From CBINFS01 sp966250015 (lineage in GTDB: Bacteria; Bacteroidota; Rhodothermia; Rhodothermales; DASSAV01), in NCBI GenBank assembly GCA_966250015.1, contig CBINFS010000040.1, forward strand, positions 1 to 34,441: 34,441 nucleotides of DNA, given 5' to 3'. The position numbers and the translations under genes are program-made. How positions within the stretch are numbered: the first letter of the stretch is position 1; each line of letters opens with the position of its first letter. Of the stretch, positions 1 through 7,741 are shown one piece after another. The notes below the pieces were generated by a model. The model made no database searches. It was not told the origin of the DNA and saw only the letters and a program-made list of their open reading frames with translations.

Positions 1-130
1 CGCCGTTCGCTAAACGCGCGATGGATCCCCGACGCACGGCCCGGCGATTTCAGAACTGGGGCCGGGAGTGTTCAATCTGGTGAACCTTCCCATTGCCCGG
101 GTTTGTCCTCATGTCGCACACCTTAACAAA

Positions 131-237
131 ACGTCATTCCGGCCCCCGAGCCGGTATCCATGCGAGGGATATATTGGGCAGTACGGTGGAGAAAGACATT
201 AGGCCTTCCTGGATCTCCGCCTTCGCGGAAATGACGT
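131..237. repeat. MITE-like inverted-repeat element, copy 1
   Basis: A 107-bp unit starts with ACGTCATTCCGG...GGTATCCA and ends with CCTGGATCTCCG...AATGACGT, so its two ~30-bp ends are imperfect inverted copies of each other. Each end is itself a small palindrome. The same architecture and nearly the same length recur at 26193-26298, and a longer version lies at 8482-8613. The ends resemble the widespread GTCATTCCCGCGAAGGCGGGAATCCA-type repeats and neisserial dRS3; whether they share an origin is not known. No transposase or clear target-site duplication is visible. Confidence 0.7.
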
Positions 238-649
238 GATGAGTAAGGTCCTTAGTAGCATTGGGCGTCCCACTCTCGATCCCATCGACACAAAAACTCA
301 TCTGTGGATAGTAGTCCTAAGGCCATCCGCGGCCGAAGTGGCTTTGTAATCGTTCGGGAAAGTTACCTGAATGTATCGCTTCGCGGGTTGACGATTGAGT
401 CTGCCCGTTAGAGGTTACCAAGCACGCATTTCCGGAATCTGAGACACGTCGAGGTGGGAATATCCCGAGGATTCGCGGGCTGGCCCGGTTGGGCGGGCTA
501 AATGGCACAACATTCGCCACCTCATATCGGAGAAGGGGACCGGTGCGGAAAGGGGGCTGTTTTTGGCTATTCTGGTTACAGGAGTGTAACGGTTCGTAAC
601 ACTCACGGGTGGAAAGTACCCGGCCGACAGGTTCGTGTGTGCGAGGGAG

Positions 650-685
650 AAAAGAAAAAGCCCCGGCGGCAAATCGCCGGAGCTT
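650..685 (-). terminator. Intrinsic terminator of tRNA-Arg
   Basis: Read on the minus strand, an 11-bp stem (AAGCTCCGGCG / CGCCGGGGCTT, one G-T pair) with a 6-base loop is followed by TTTTTCTTTT. It begins 7 bases past the discriminator base of the tRNA, so it ends that transcript. Confidence 0.85.
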
Positions 686-691
686 TCGAGG

Positions 692-765
692 CGCGCTTGG
701 GAGGATTCGAACCCCCGGCCTTTGGAACCGGAATCCAACGCTCTATCCAACTGAGCTACAAGCGC
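692..765 (-). tRNA. tRNA-Arg (anticodon CCG)
   Basis: The minus strand folds as a complete cloverleaf of 74 nt. The acceptor stem is GCGCTTG/CAAGCGC, the D-arm GCTC/GAGC, and the anticodon stem TTGGA/TCCAA with loop TTCCGGT, giving anticodon CCG that reads CGG arginine codons. The T-arm is GGGGG-TTCGAAT-CCTCC. The discriminator is G at 692. The 3' CCA is not encoded (the next bases read CCT), so it must be added after transcription. It has its own promoter (776-804) and terminator (650-685), so it is a single-gene unit. Confidence 0.96.
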
Positions 766-775
766 GTAGGGTTGA

Positions 776-804
776 AATATATCGATAAGAACCACTCGGG
801 TCAA
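776..804 (-). promoter_or_regulatory. Sigma-70-type promoter of tRNA-Arg
   Basis: On the minus strand TTGACC (-35, 799-804) is separated by exactly 17 bp from TATATT (-10, 776-781). Each hexamer matches the consensus at 5 of 6 positions. The predicted start falls a few bases upstream of the mature tRNA 5' end at 765. This is the clearest promoter in the window and shows that the organism uses conventional -35/-10 elements. Confidence 0.75.
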
Positions 805-919
805 GTTGCCCACCCGGGCTGACTCTAACGTATCTTTCCGGTATAGGTTCAGTCAGGGCGCTGAAATTAACGTGAATGGGGAGTAGTGCCGGCCGAGGCT
901 CTCCACGCGGCTGCCGGCA

Positions 920-1768
920 ATGAAGCCTATGTCCTATGAACTCGCACACCTAATCGGAACTATCAACGGTACGCGCGATCGAATGGACGAATCGGATATC
1001 GTTGAGCAGTTCAATTATGATCCCGAGGGTGCCTACATCCGATTGTTGGAACGCTATTCACCCGTCATTCTGCGGATGATCCACCGGTTTACCCGCGACT
1101 CGGATGAGGTGATGGAGATTTATACGACGATCTGTGAGCGATTTCGGGCCAACGATTTCCAGGCGCTTCGCCGGTTCAAGGCCAATAACGAGCTGGCGCC
1201 CTGGCTCAGCGTCGTGGTAGCAAACGCCTCTCGCGATCTTTTCCGCAAGAAAAAAGCCTCGTCCGTTCCGAGGTCCGTTCTCAAGCAGCTCGACCGGCGC
1301 GAGCAGCTCGTTTTCCGGTACTACTTTCAGGGACGGTTGCAGCACGAAGACATTGCCGAGACGATCAAGGCCAGGCACGGCATCCCGTGCACCGCGCTCG
1401 AGGTGATGTCGGCCATCGGGAAGATCAACGAGCTGCTGAGCATAAAGAAACGCTGGCACCTGCTCACGGCGATCAACACCAACCGGCCTCCGCTCTCGAT
1501 CGACGAGCTGGCTGAATTCGGCTTCGAGCCGGCCGGCCATGAGGACATCGAAGCGGCCCTTCGTAACCGGGAGCAGATCGACCACCTCAACCGGGCGCTC
1601 GACGAGCTGAGCGACGAGGACCGCCTGCTCGTGCTCCTCCGGTTCGAGCAGGGCATGACCGCCGGCCAGATCGCGAGTGTGATGAAGTACGAGAACCACA
1701 AGTACGTCTACACTCGCCTCCGTACCGTGATATCCAGACTTCGGAAGCAGCTCACAGGATCGGAATAA
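920..1768 (+). CDS. Sigma-70 family RNA polymerase sigma factor, atypical
   Basis: The 282-residue protein has a sigma region 2-like segment at about 33-112 (DPEGAYIRLLERYSP, a W-containing APWLSVVVANASRDLFR helix and a basic KKK end). A C-terminal region 4 at about 222-278 carries LDELSDEDRLLVLLRFEQG, then a helix-turn-helix and a basic tail RLRKQL. Between them, residues 120-175 (LDRREQLVFRYYFQGRLQHEDIAE) read like a second region-4 module, which ordinary ECF sigmas lack. It should direct RNA polymerase to a specific promoter set; the regulon and any anti-sigma factor are not visible. The start is uncertain: ATG at 920, 929 or 983 (MDESDIVEQF) are all possible, none with a good Shine-Dalgarno. 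It stands alone, with 200 bp before the next gene. Confidence 0.8.
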   Translation: MKPMSYELAHLIGTINGTRDRMDESDIVEQFNYDPEGAYIRLLERYSPVILRMIHRFTRDSDEVMEIYTTICERFRANDFQALRRFKANNELAPWLSVVVANASRDLFRKKKASSVPRSVLKQLDRREQLVFRYYFQGRLQHEDIAETIKARHGIPCTALEVMSAIGKINELLSIKKRWHLLTAINTNRPPLSIDELAEFGFEPAGHEDIEAALRNREQIDHLNRALDELSDEDRLLVLLRFEQGMTAGQIASVMKYENHKYVYTRLRTVISRLRKQLTGSE

Positions 1769-1976
1769 GTAGCGTTGTTTCCGTCACGCAAACGGCACGA
1801 TTTGGGGGTGTATAACCAGGAGGCAAGTCGTATCTTTTAGCGGGGCCCGCATCCGGGTAGGTTTCCAAGAAGCATTGGCCGAGTGGTGAACCGGGCGTCG
1901 AGACGCCCTCTGCCATCCGGGGAAGGGGCGCTTTCACGTCCCTTTTTGAGTATCCGTCAGCACCTGCATATACCGT

Positions 1977-3020
1977 ATGGAAGAAAGCGCGATTGCGGGC
2001 CGTGGCTATCCGATCCTGTCGGATCCCTGGGAGCGGAAAGGTCCGATTCCGCTCGATCGAATCCTGGAGCGGCAACAGTTTTCGCCGATGCTCACGGCAC
2101 TGCTCGCGCTGTTCTTCGCGTTCGTCTTTTTCCAGCTCATCATCAGCCCGGCTGCCATCGTCGTGATGCTCCTGGCGAAGGGCGTCCCGCTGACCGAGTT
2201 GTCTGAAGCGTTAGGTGAAGGGATCTCGGGATACACCGACGTGCTCTTGATTGCGAACACGATCGGACAGGTGCTGGGCCTCGCCATCCCGGCGTTGCTG
2301 TTCAGCCGGTTGCACTCGTCCCGGTGGGCCTCTTTTCTTCGTTTTCGGCGGGTAGACTGGGAGCTGGTAGTCCTTTCGGTCGTCGGTCTGGTGGCGTTGA
2401 TCCCGCTCGTTCAGTGGCTCGCCGCGGTAAACGAGCTCGTGCCGCTCCCCGACTGGCTCCGGGAATTCGAGCAGTCACAGACCGAGCTCATCGAGCGCAT
2501 GTTGAAGCAGGATGGCGGCAGCATCCTTTTTAACCTGATCGTACTCGCCCTGACGCCGGCCATCTGTGAGGAGCTGCTTTTCCGCGGGTACGTCCAGCGC
2601 CAGAGTGAGCGGTCGCTCGGCATCGTGGGGGGTATCTTGTTTTCCGGGATCGTGTTTGGTCTGTACCACCTGCGTCTCACGCAGGTCGTCCCGCTATCGG
2701 TGCTGGGGATCTATCTTGCCTACGTCATGTGGCGGACGGGAAGCGTTTGGCCGGCCGTCGTCGCGCACTTCACCAACAACGCCTTCTCGGTTTTTCTGGC
2801 GGCGTATACGTCAAGGCTGCCCGAGGCGGAAGCCGAAGTGCTCGATCAGTTGGACCTGCCCTGGTATTTCATCGTTACAGGCGTGGTTCTTTTTGTTGCC
2901 ATCATTATCGGGATGAACCGGATCGCGCGGGAACACCTTGCCGCGCGGTCGGATTCGGGAAGTAAGGAACGAGGAGCCCTAGAAATAAACGAGCAATACT
3001 ATGGAAGACAGGACCTATGA
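1977..3020 (+). CDS. CPBP (CAAX-like) intramembrane metalloprotease
   Basis: This 347-residue multi-pass membrane protein has the three CPBP/Abi motifs: EELLFR with E198, E199 and R203; FGLYH ending in H231; and HFTNN with H264 and N268. In this family these residues bind the metal and catalyse cleavage of substrates within the membrane. Hydrophobic segments lie near 40-66, 88-110, 128-150, 182-197, 214-233, 238-275 and 295-315. An unusually long N-terminal cytosolic stretch (1-36) precedes the first segment. Substrates are unknown; family members process CAAX proteins, bacteriocins or anti-sigma factors. The 3' end overlaps the DUF2007 gene by 20 bp, suggesting translational coupling. No clear Shine-Dalgarno precedes the ATG. 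Confidence 0.88.
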   Translation: MEESAIAGRGYPILSDPWERKGPIPLDRILERQQFSPMLTALLALFFAFVFFQLIISPAAIVVMLLAKGVPLTELSEALGEGISGYTDVLLIANTIGQVLGLAIPALLFSRLHSSRWASFLRFRRVDWELVVLSVVGLVALIPLVQWLAAVNELVPLPDWLREFEQSQTELIERMLKQDGGSILFNLIVLALTPAICEELLFRGYVQRQSERSLGIVGGILFSGIVFGLYHLRLTQVVPLSVLGIYLAYVMWRTGSVWPAVVAHFTNNAFSVFLAAYTSRLPEAEAEVLDQLDLPWYFIVTGVVLFVAIIIGMNRIAREHLAARSDSGSKERGALEINEQYYGRQDL

Positions 3021-3375
3021 GAGCTGGGTTTCGGTAGCCACGACGGGGACGGATTACGAGGCGGACATGGTGCGGGACCGGCTCGACTCCGCGGGCATCC
3101 CGGCGGTCGTGCTGACGCAGCGGGACCATGCGTTCAACCTGACCGTGGGCGACCTCGCTTCCGTTCACGTCATGGTGCCGCCCGATCGCGCCGACGAAGC
3201 CCGGCGCCTTCTCGATAGCGCCCCGCTCGAGGACCACGAGCTCGACGAAGCGGCATTGAACGCCGACCCGGCCTCCGAGTCGGCCCACGACATCGAACGT
3301 GAATCCATGCTCGATTCAGGCATCGAACAGATCCGGCTCTCACCGCCGGACGAGGAGGACGAGGAAAACCCGTAA
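3001..3375 (+). CDS. DUF2007 domain protein (putative signal-transducing protein)
   Basis: This small soluble protein of 124 residues has a DUF2007 fold at about 7-80: a V-x-V-A-T-T start, DYEADMVRDRLDSAGIPAVV, and a VHVMVPPDRADEARRLL end. The family resembles PII/ACT-like sandwiches and is annotated as signal transducing, but no biochemical role is established. The C-terminal 40 residues are strongly acidic and probably disordered. Its ATG lies inside the end of the CPBP protease gene (20-bp overlap), so the two are likely co-translated. The ORF ends 92 bp before cdsA. Confidence 0.82.
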   Translation: MEDRTYESWVSVATTGTDYEADMVRDRLDSAGIPAVVLTQRDHAFNLTVGDLASVHVMVPPDRADEARRLLDSAPLEDHELDEAALNADPASESAHDIERESMLDSGIEQIRLSPPDEEDEENP

Positions 3376-3467
3376 ACCGGGAACGGCAGGCGTGACGGCG
3401 TCCAGTGAGGTGGGCTGCAGGGTACCGGCTATTTCAATTTTGCATCCGTATCGATTCATCGTTTACC

Positions 3468-4295
3468 GTGACCAATAACACCCAGCGGGTCCTGACCGGC
3501 GTCGTCGGTGCACCGCTCGTCGTTTTGATCATGTACGCAGGGGGGATCCCCTTTGCGGTTCTGGTGCTGGCGATTGCCCTGATCGCACAGTACGAGCTGT
3601 ACCGACTGATGGAACAGGGCGGGCTGCAGCCTCAAAGGGTCGCGGGACTGGTGCTGGGCGTGCTCGTCGTGCTTCACCCGCTCGTTCCGTGGTTCCTGGC
3701 GCTCACACTGGCGGGTTTCCTGGTTCTGATTGCGGCCTCCCCGTTCCACACCGGGGACAAGCAGCCGTTGCATAACCTTTCGGCAACCGTTTTCGGCGTG
3801 ATCTATCCCTCCGGCTTTCTGGCGTTTTTGCTGAGCCTCCGGACGGCGCGTGGCGTCTTCGTGGACGACATCGAGGCGTTTTACCTGACGCTCACGACGA
3901 TCCTGCTCGTGTGGGCCGCCGATACGTTCGCGTACTTCGTCGGGCGTTCCTTCGGGAAGCACAAGCTGGCGCCGTCGGTATCGCCCAAGAAGACCTGGGA
4001 GGGATCGGCGGGCGGCGCACTCGGGGCGCTCCTGGTGGCCGTAGTGCTCAAGCTGACGCTGCTTGGCTTCGTCGACTGGATCCACATCCTCGTGATTGCG
4101 CTGATCTGCGGGATCGTCAGCCAGCTCGGGGACCTCGCCGAGAGCAAAATGAAGCGGTCGGTGGGCGCGAAGGACTCGGGCGCAATCCTGCCGGGGCACG
4201 GCGGCCTGCTCGACCGGTTCGATGCGATGATCCTGGCCTCGCCGCTCGTCTACCTGTACCTCGACCTGGTTGCACGCCTCTTCGAGCAGCCTTAG
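3468..4295 (+). CDS. cdsA: Phosphatidate cytidylyltransferase
   Basis: It makes CDP-diacylglycerol from phosphatidic acid and CTP, the entry step to all phospholipids, at the inner membrane. The C-terminal family signature is present: SKMKRSVGAKDSG followed by PGHGGLLDRFDA, containing the paired acidic residues that bind metal and CTP. A SPKKTWEG motif lies upstream, and six or more hydrophobic segments span the protein. I place the start at the GTG at 3468 (VTNNTQRVLTG), giving 275 residues, a normal length. The frame is open back to an ATG at 3405, but the extra 21 residues look unlike the family. No Shine-Dalgarno is visible. The HU gene follows about 100 bp downstream. Confidence 0.92.
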   Translation: MTNNTQRVLTGVVGAPLVVLIMYAGGIPFAVLVLAIALIAQYELYRLMEQGGLQPQRVAGLVLGVLVVLHPLVPWFLALTLAGFLVLIAASPFHTGDKQPLHNLSATVFGVIYPSGFLAFLLSLRTARGVFVDDIEAFYLTLTTILLVWAADTFAYFVGRSFGKHKLAPSVSPKKTWEGSAGGALGALLVAVVLKLTLLGFVDWIHILVIALICGIVSQLGDLAESKMKRSVGAKDSGAILPGHGGLLDRFDAMILASPLVYLYLDLVARLFEQP

Positions 4296-4397
4296 GAACG
4301 GGCGGTCGCCATTTTGCGTAAGGTGCAGAATCCTGGCGGTTTCGCGGGCGTTCACACGTGCCGGACGCCATTCCTTCCCCATTCTCTCCGATTCGCC

Positions 4398-4697
4398 GTG
4401 ACAAAAGCTGAAATCGTTGACCGAATCGCGACCGGGACCGGTCTGACGCGGATCGAAACCGAGGCGGTAGTGAACGGCTTTTTTTCGACCGTCGTTGAGG
4501 CGCTCCGGGAAGGGGACAACATCGAGATCAGAGGGTTCGGCACCTTTCGCGTGCAGCACCGTGCCGCCCGCTCTGCCCGGAATCCCCAGACCAACGTTGA
4601 AATGGAAATCGAAGAGCGTTACGTGCCCGTCTTCAAACCGTCGAAGGAGTTCAGGGGTGTGATCGACGAGGCCTGGAAAGCTCGGAGAAACCCCTGA
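4398..4697 (+). CDS. HU/IHF-family DNA-binding protein
   Basis: From the GTG at 4398 the product is 99 residues, the usual HU length. It starts TKAEIVDRIA, a helix pair that forms the dimer core, and carries the family signature IEIRGFGTFRVQHRAARSAR (about 42-61), followed by NPQT and the strand that closes the DNA-binding arm. It binds and bends DNA non-specifically as a dimer (HU) or at preferred sites (IHF); the sequence alone does not separate these here. The frame is open to an ATG at 4314, but the extra 28 residues do not match the family. It lies between cdsA and the zinc-ribbon/TPR gene, 53 bp from the latter. Confidence 0.92.
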   Translation: MTKAEIVDRIATGTGLTRIETEAVVNGFFSTVVEALREGDNIEIRGFGTFRVQHRAARSARNPQTNVEMEIEERYVPVFKPSKEFRGVIDEAWKARRNP

Positions 4698-4750
4698 GAG
4701 GTTCGAGGGAGCGTCCTTCCAGCAATATCAACTGTACACGCAGTAAAGCG

Positions 4751-5902
4751 ATGGCTCATACGGAGAGCGTCTGTCCGGAATGTGGTGCGCGTCTCAAGAA
4801 AGACGCGACGATGTGTGATCTTTGTGGCGCCCCGGTCGGTGAATCGGCGGATCTCGTAACGGATGAGGAACCCGTCGTGGCTGAGCCGGAGTCCGATGAG
4901 GTTCAGCCTGTAGGTGACGTATCGGAGGCTTCCGCCCGCGAAGTCCTGACAGGGGTCTTCTGCAACGCGTGCGGATGGCACAATCCCGAAGGCGCTCGAT
5001 TTTGCAGCCAGTGTGGGAGCCGGTTGCAGGAGGTGCGACGATCGGGAGCCGTTCCCGTTCGCGCGGTGGCGAAAGGGTTGCCGACGGCGCTGGCCGTTCG
5101 GCCAGCCGCACCGCCCGCTGTGAGCGAAGTGGTAGCGGGAACCCCGGGCGCCAGATCGTCGCGTCTCGTCGGTATCACCGTGGCCTCCGGATTTTTGCTC
5201 ATCGTCGCGCTGTTTCTGGTGTCGATGGCGAGCCGGAGCACGCCGCCTCCGATTAACACCTCCGCTCCCGTAGCCAGTACTGAAGGTGCTACGGCAACCG
5301 AAACGCACGAGATGGCGCCGCTTCCTCCGCAGATCGCCTCTCAGGTCGAGGCACTCGAGGCGGAGATCGCACGGCTCTCCGGCGACGAAAAGCTCGCCAA
5401 ACAGAACGAGCTCGCCAATCTGCTCATCGGGGTAGGCCGCCTGGATCGTGCGGCGGTCGTGCAGGAAGCCATCGCAGAGCAGACGAATACGGCCGAAGCG
5501 TGGACGCGTGCGGGTAACCTCTACTTCGACTGGATGGAAACCCTCCAGGGCGAGCACAAAATCGAAGTGGCGCGGCGCACCATCGCGGCGTACCGGCGCT
5601 CGCTCGAGCTCGACCCCGACAACCTCGACGTCCGCACCGACCTCGGCTGGGCTCTCCAGTACGACCCGGTGAACGCGATGCAATCGATCAACGAGACGAA
5701 CCTGGTGCTCGAAAAGGACCCGAACCACGTCCGGGCCAACTTCAACCGCGGGGTGTTCCTGCTTCAGATCAACCGGCTCGACCAGGCGATCGAGCAGTTC
5801 CGGAAGGTCCAGCGGATCGTCGGCAGCGGGGCGCCCGAGTACCAGCAGGCCGAGCAGGCCATCCGGGCGATCGAAGAGCTGCGGCAGCAAAGCGGCACCT
5901 GA
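4751..5902 (+). CDS. Double zinc-ribbon, single-TM, TPR-repeat protein
   Basis: The 383-residue protein has two CxxC...CxxC zinc ribbons: C8/C11/C22/C25 and C71/C74/C85/C88. They are separated by an acidic linker and followed by one transmembrane helix at about 139-160. A Pro/Thr-rich spacer leads to a coiled-coil-like segment (198-225) and about three TPR-type helix pairs to residue 355 (for example AYRRSLELDPDNLDVRTDLG). The predicted layout is zinc ribbons in the cytoplasm and TPRs in the periplasm, a scaffold joining two compartments. Function is unknown. The start ATG follows the HU stop by 53 bp; the next gene begins 27 bp downstream. Confidence 0.8.
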   Translation: MAHTESVCPECGARLKKDATMCDLCGAPVGESADLVTDEEPVVAEPESDEVQPVGDVSEASAREVLTGVFCNACGWHNPEGARFCSQCGSRLQEVRRSGAVPVRAVAKGLPTALAVRPAAPPAVSEVVAGTPGARSSRLVGITVASGFLLIVALFLVSMASRSTPPPINTSAPVASTEGATATETHEMAPLPPQIASQVEALEAEIARLSGDEKLAKQNELANLLIGVGRLDRAAVVQEAIAEQTNTAEAWTRAGNLYFDWMETLQGEHKIEVARRTIAAYRRSLELDPDNLDVRTDLGWALQYDPVNAMQSINETNLVLEKDPNHVRANFNRGVFLLQINRLDQAIEQFRKVQRIVGSGAPEYQQAEQAIRAIEELRQQSGT

Positions 5903-5929
5903 CTTATACCTTCTCCTTCTAATTAATCG

Positions 5930-6724
5930 ATGAACAGGGGATTACGATCGACCTCCTATCTTTTGGCCTGGGTGGCCGGGCTCGTATTGTTGCTTTCCGG
6001 GTGTGCCTCGACGCGCCCGGAGCCGGTGCTGCTCGCGCCGGCGGCGGACATCACGGTCACGTACACCGAAATCAACGACTCGGCCGGCGTCGATCCGCAA
6101 ATCGAGGAGATCGTAATGCCGTACCGGACGGAGCTCACGGCGAGGACGTCGGAAGTGATCGGCAGGGCGACGCAGGCGCTGACGAAGGCTCAGCCCGAGG
6201 GAGCGCTCGGCAACTTTGCCGCCGACGCCATGCGGACGGTGGCGGCTGAGGCGCTCGGCGAGCCGGTCGACATCGCCGTCACGAACAACGGAGGCCTCCG
6301 CGTGCCTATACCCGAGGGGCCGATAACCGTCGGCGCCCTGTTCGAGCTGATGCCGTTCGAAAATGCGCTGGTGCTGCTCACCCTGTCCGGCACGCAGGTG
6401 GACTCGCTCGCCGGGCAAATTGCCCGCATCGGCGGCGAGCCGGTGGCGGGCCTGACCTTCACCATCGAGGAGCCGTCCCGACGGGCGGTCGACGTCCGGG
6501 TGAACGGCGAGCCCGTCGACCCCGGGCGGCTCTACCGCGTCGTCACGTCGGATTACCTGGCGGACATCGGGGGAGGGTTGCCCGTCCTTTCGGAGTATCG
6601 CGAGCGCGTCGACGTCGGCGTCACGCTGCGCGACGCCTTCATTACCTATACGCGGCAGACCGGCGTGATCGAGCCCCGCCTGGAAGGCCGGATAACCGTT
6701 GTAACCGAAGCCGAGACCCCGTGA
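5930..6724 (+). CDS. 5'-nucleotidase C-terminal domain lipoprotein
   Basis: This 264-residue protein begins with a lipoprotein signal (lipobox LSGC, lipidated C25) and then consists only of the substrate-binding C-terminal domain of UshA-type 5'-nucleotidases. The domain is recognised by GNFAADAMR, VTNNGGLRVPIPEG, an ITVGALFELMPFEN strand and VVTSDYLADIGGG. The catalytic metallophosphatase domain is absent and is encoded by the next gene, whose ATG overlaps this stop codon (TGATG at 6722). Together they probably rebuild one periplasmic nucleotide or sugar-nucleotide hydrolase at the membrane. The start follows the upstream stop by 27 bp, so it may belong to the same transcript. Confidence 0.88.
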   Translation: MNRGLRSTSYLLAWVAGLVLLLSGCASTRPEPVLLAPAADITVTYTEINDSAGVDPQIEEIVMPYRTELTARTSEVIGRATQALTKAQPEGALGNFAADAMRTVAAEALGEPVDIAVTNNGGLRVPIPEGPITVGALFELMPFENALVLLTLSGTQVDSLAGQIARIGGEPVAGLTFTIEEPSRRAVDVRVNGEPVDPGRLYRVVTSDYLADIGGGLPVLSEYRERVDVGVTLRDAFITYTRQTGVIEPRLEGRITVVTEAETP

Positions 6725-7647
6725 TGAAGATGAATCGCCGTACGTTTATCTCCCTGCTTGCGGCCGGGGCAGCCGGAAGCGCTCTGCGCCCCTCGTCCGT
6801 GTGGGCCGAGCCATCGCAGCACCTCGTGATCCTGCACACGAACGATACGCACTCCCGGATCGACCCCTTCCCGATGGACGGAGGCCGGAACCAGGGGTTG
6901 GGCGGCGCCGCACGAAGGGCAAGGCTGATCAAGGAGATCCGCAGCCGCCACCCGAACGTCCTGTTGCTCGACAGCGGCGACATTTTCCAGGGAACCCCCT
7001 ATTTCAACTTCTTCGGCGGTGAGATCGAGTTCAAGGTCATGTCCGAAATGCAGTACGACGTGGCTACACTCGGCAATCACGACTTTGACAACGGCGTCGA
7101 GGGCCTCGTGAAGATGCTGCCGCACGCCCGGTTCGACTTCGTTGCGGCGAACTATGAAATCTCCGACGCCGCCCTCGCCCGGCGCGTAACCCCGTACGTC
7201 ATCAAGCAGTTCGGGCCGCTCAAGGTCGGCATCTTCGGCCTCGGGATCGACTTCGACGGGCTGGTGCTCGAACGCCTGCACGAAGGCGTCGCCTACGTGG
7301 ATCCGATTGAGGTGGCGCGGCAGACGATGGCCGAGCTGCGGGCGCAGGGATGCAATCTGGTCGTGTGCCTCTCACACCTCGGCTACCGCTACCGGGACGG
7401 CAAGGTGAGCGATCTGGTGCTCGCGCGGGAAGCGCCGGGCATCGACCTGATCCTGGGCGGCCACACCCACACGTTCCTCGACGAGCCGGACGTGGTGTCA
7501 CATGCGGAGGGGAAAACGATCATCAACCAGGTAGGCTGGGGCGGCATCCGGCTCGGGCGCATCGACGTCCCCTTCACGCCGGCAGGGCAGCCGGAAGGAT
7601 TCATCAGCAGGACTTACGAGGTCGACCACACGTACGATCTGGCCTGA
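6724..7647 (+). CDS. Metallophosphatase (UshA N-terminal type), Tat-exported
   Basis: The 307-residue protein begins with a twin-arginine signal (NRRTFISLLAAGAAG, cleavage near VWA-EP), so it is probably exported folded with its metals. All five metallophosphoesterase motifs follow: NDTHSR, DSGDIFQG, GNHDFDNG, LSHLG and GGHTHTF. It ends where the UshA C-terminal domain would start; that domain is encoded by the gene immediately upstream. ATG at 6724 overlaps the upstream TGA; GTG at 6721 and ATG at 6730 are alternative starts. The likely activity is hydrolysis of nucleoside phosphates or related phosphomonoesters in the periplasm, with the partner supplying substrate binding. Confidence 0.9.
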   Translation: MKMNRRTFISLLAAGAAGSALRPSSVWAEPSQHLVILHTNDTHSRIDPFPMDGGRNQGLGGAARRARLIKEIRSRHPNVLLLDSGDIFQGTPYFNFFGGEIEFKVMSEMQYDVATLGNHDFDNGVEGLVKMLPHARFDFVAANYEISDAALARRVTPYVIKQFGPLKVGIFGLGIDFDGLVLERLHEGVAYVDPIEVARQTMAELRAQGCNLVVCLSHLGYRYRDGKVSDLVLAREAPGIDLILGGHTHTFLDEPDVVSHAEGKTIINQVGWGGIRLGRIDVPFTPAGQPEGFISRTYEVDHTYDLA

Positions 7648-7741
7648 AGCAACCCTCGAGAAACTGGTGAAAAACGGGCCTGCGATTCGTACCTTGTTTT
7701 CACCGAACGTTTCTTTCAACCATTAGTCCGGCGAACACGGG

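Larger units (their letters stand above)
1..691. other. Non-coding left-end region with repeats
   Basis: No convincing gene lies here. Short open frames on both strands have no recognisable domain, and the minus-strand ones run across the tRNA or the repeats. The stretch contains an inverted-repeat element (131-237), a CATCCGCGGCC-type fragment at 324-334 that recurs near 31605, and the terminator of the downstream minus-strand tRNA (650-685). The first 120 bases show nothing I can name. Confidence 0.6.

Noticed and set aside
1868..1976. tRNA-like GGCCGAGTGGTGAA near 1877 before the CPBP gene
   Set aside because: It resembles the D-arm of serine/leucine tRNAs, but no acceptor, anticodon or T-arm follows.
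4619..5890. A 423-codon minus-strand open frame opposite the zinc-ribbon/TPR gene
   Set aside because: The plus strand carries clear CxxC ribbons and TPRs in the same stretch. The antisense product has no recognisable domain. The same reasoning removes the long antisense frames over cdsA, sufS, sufB, hemW and topA.
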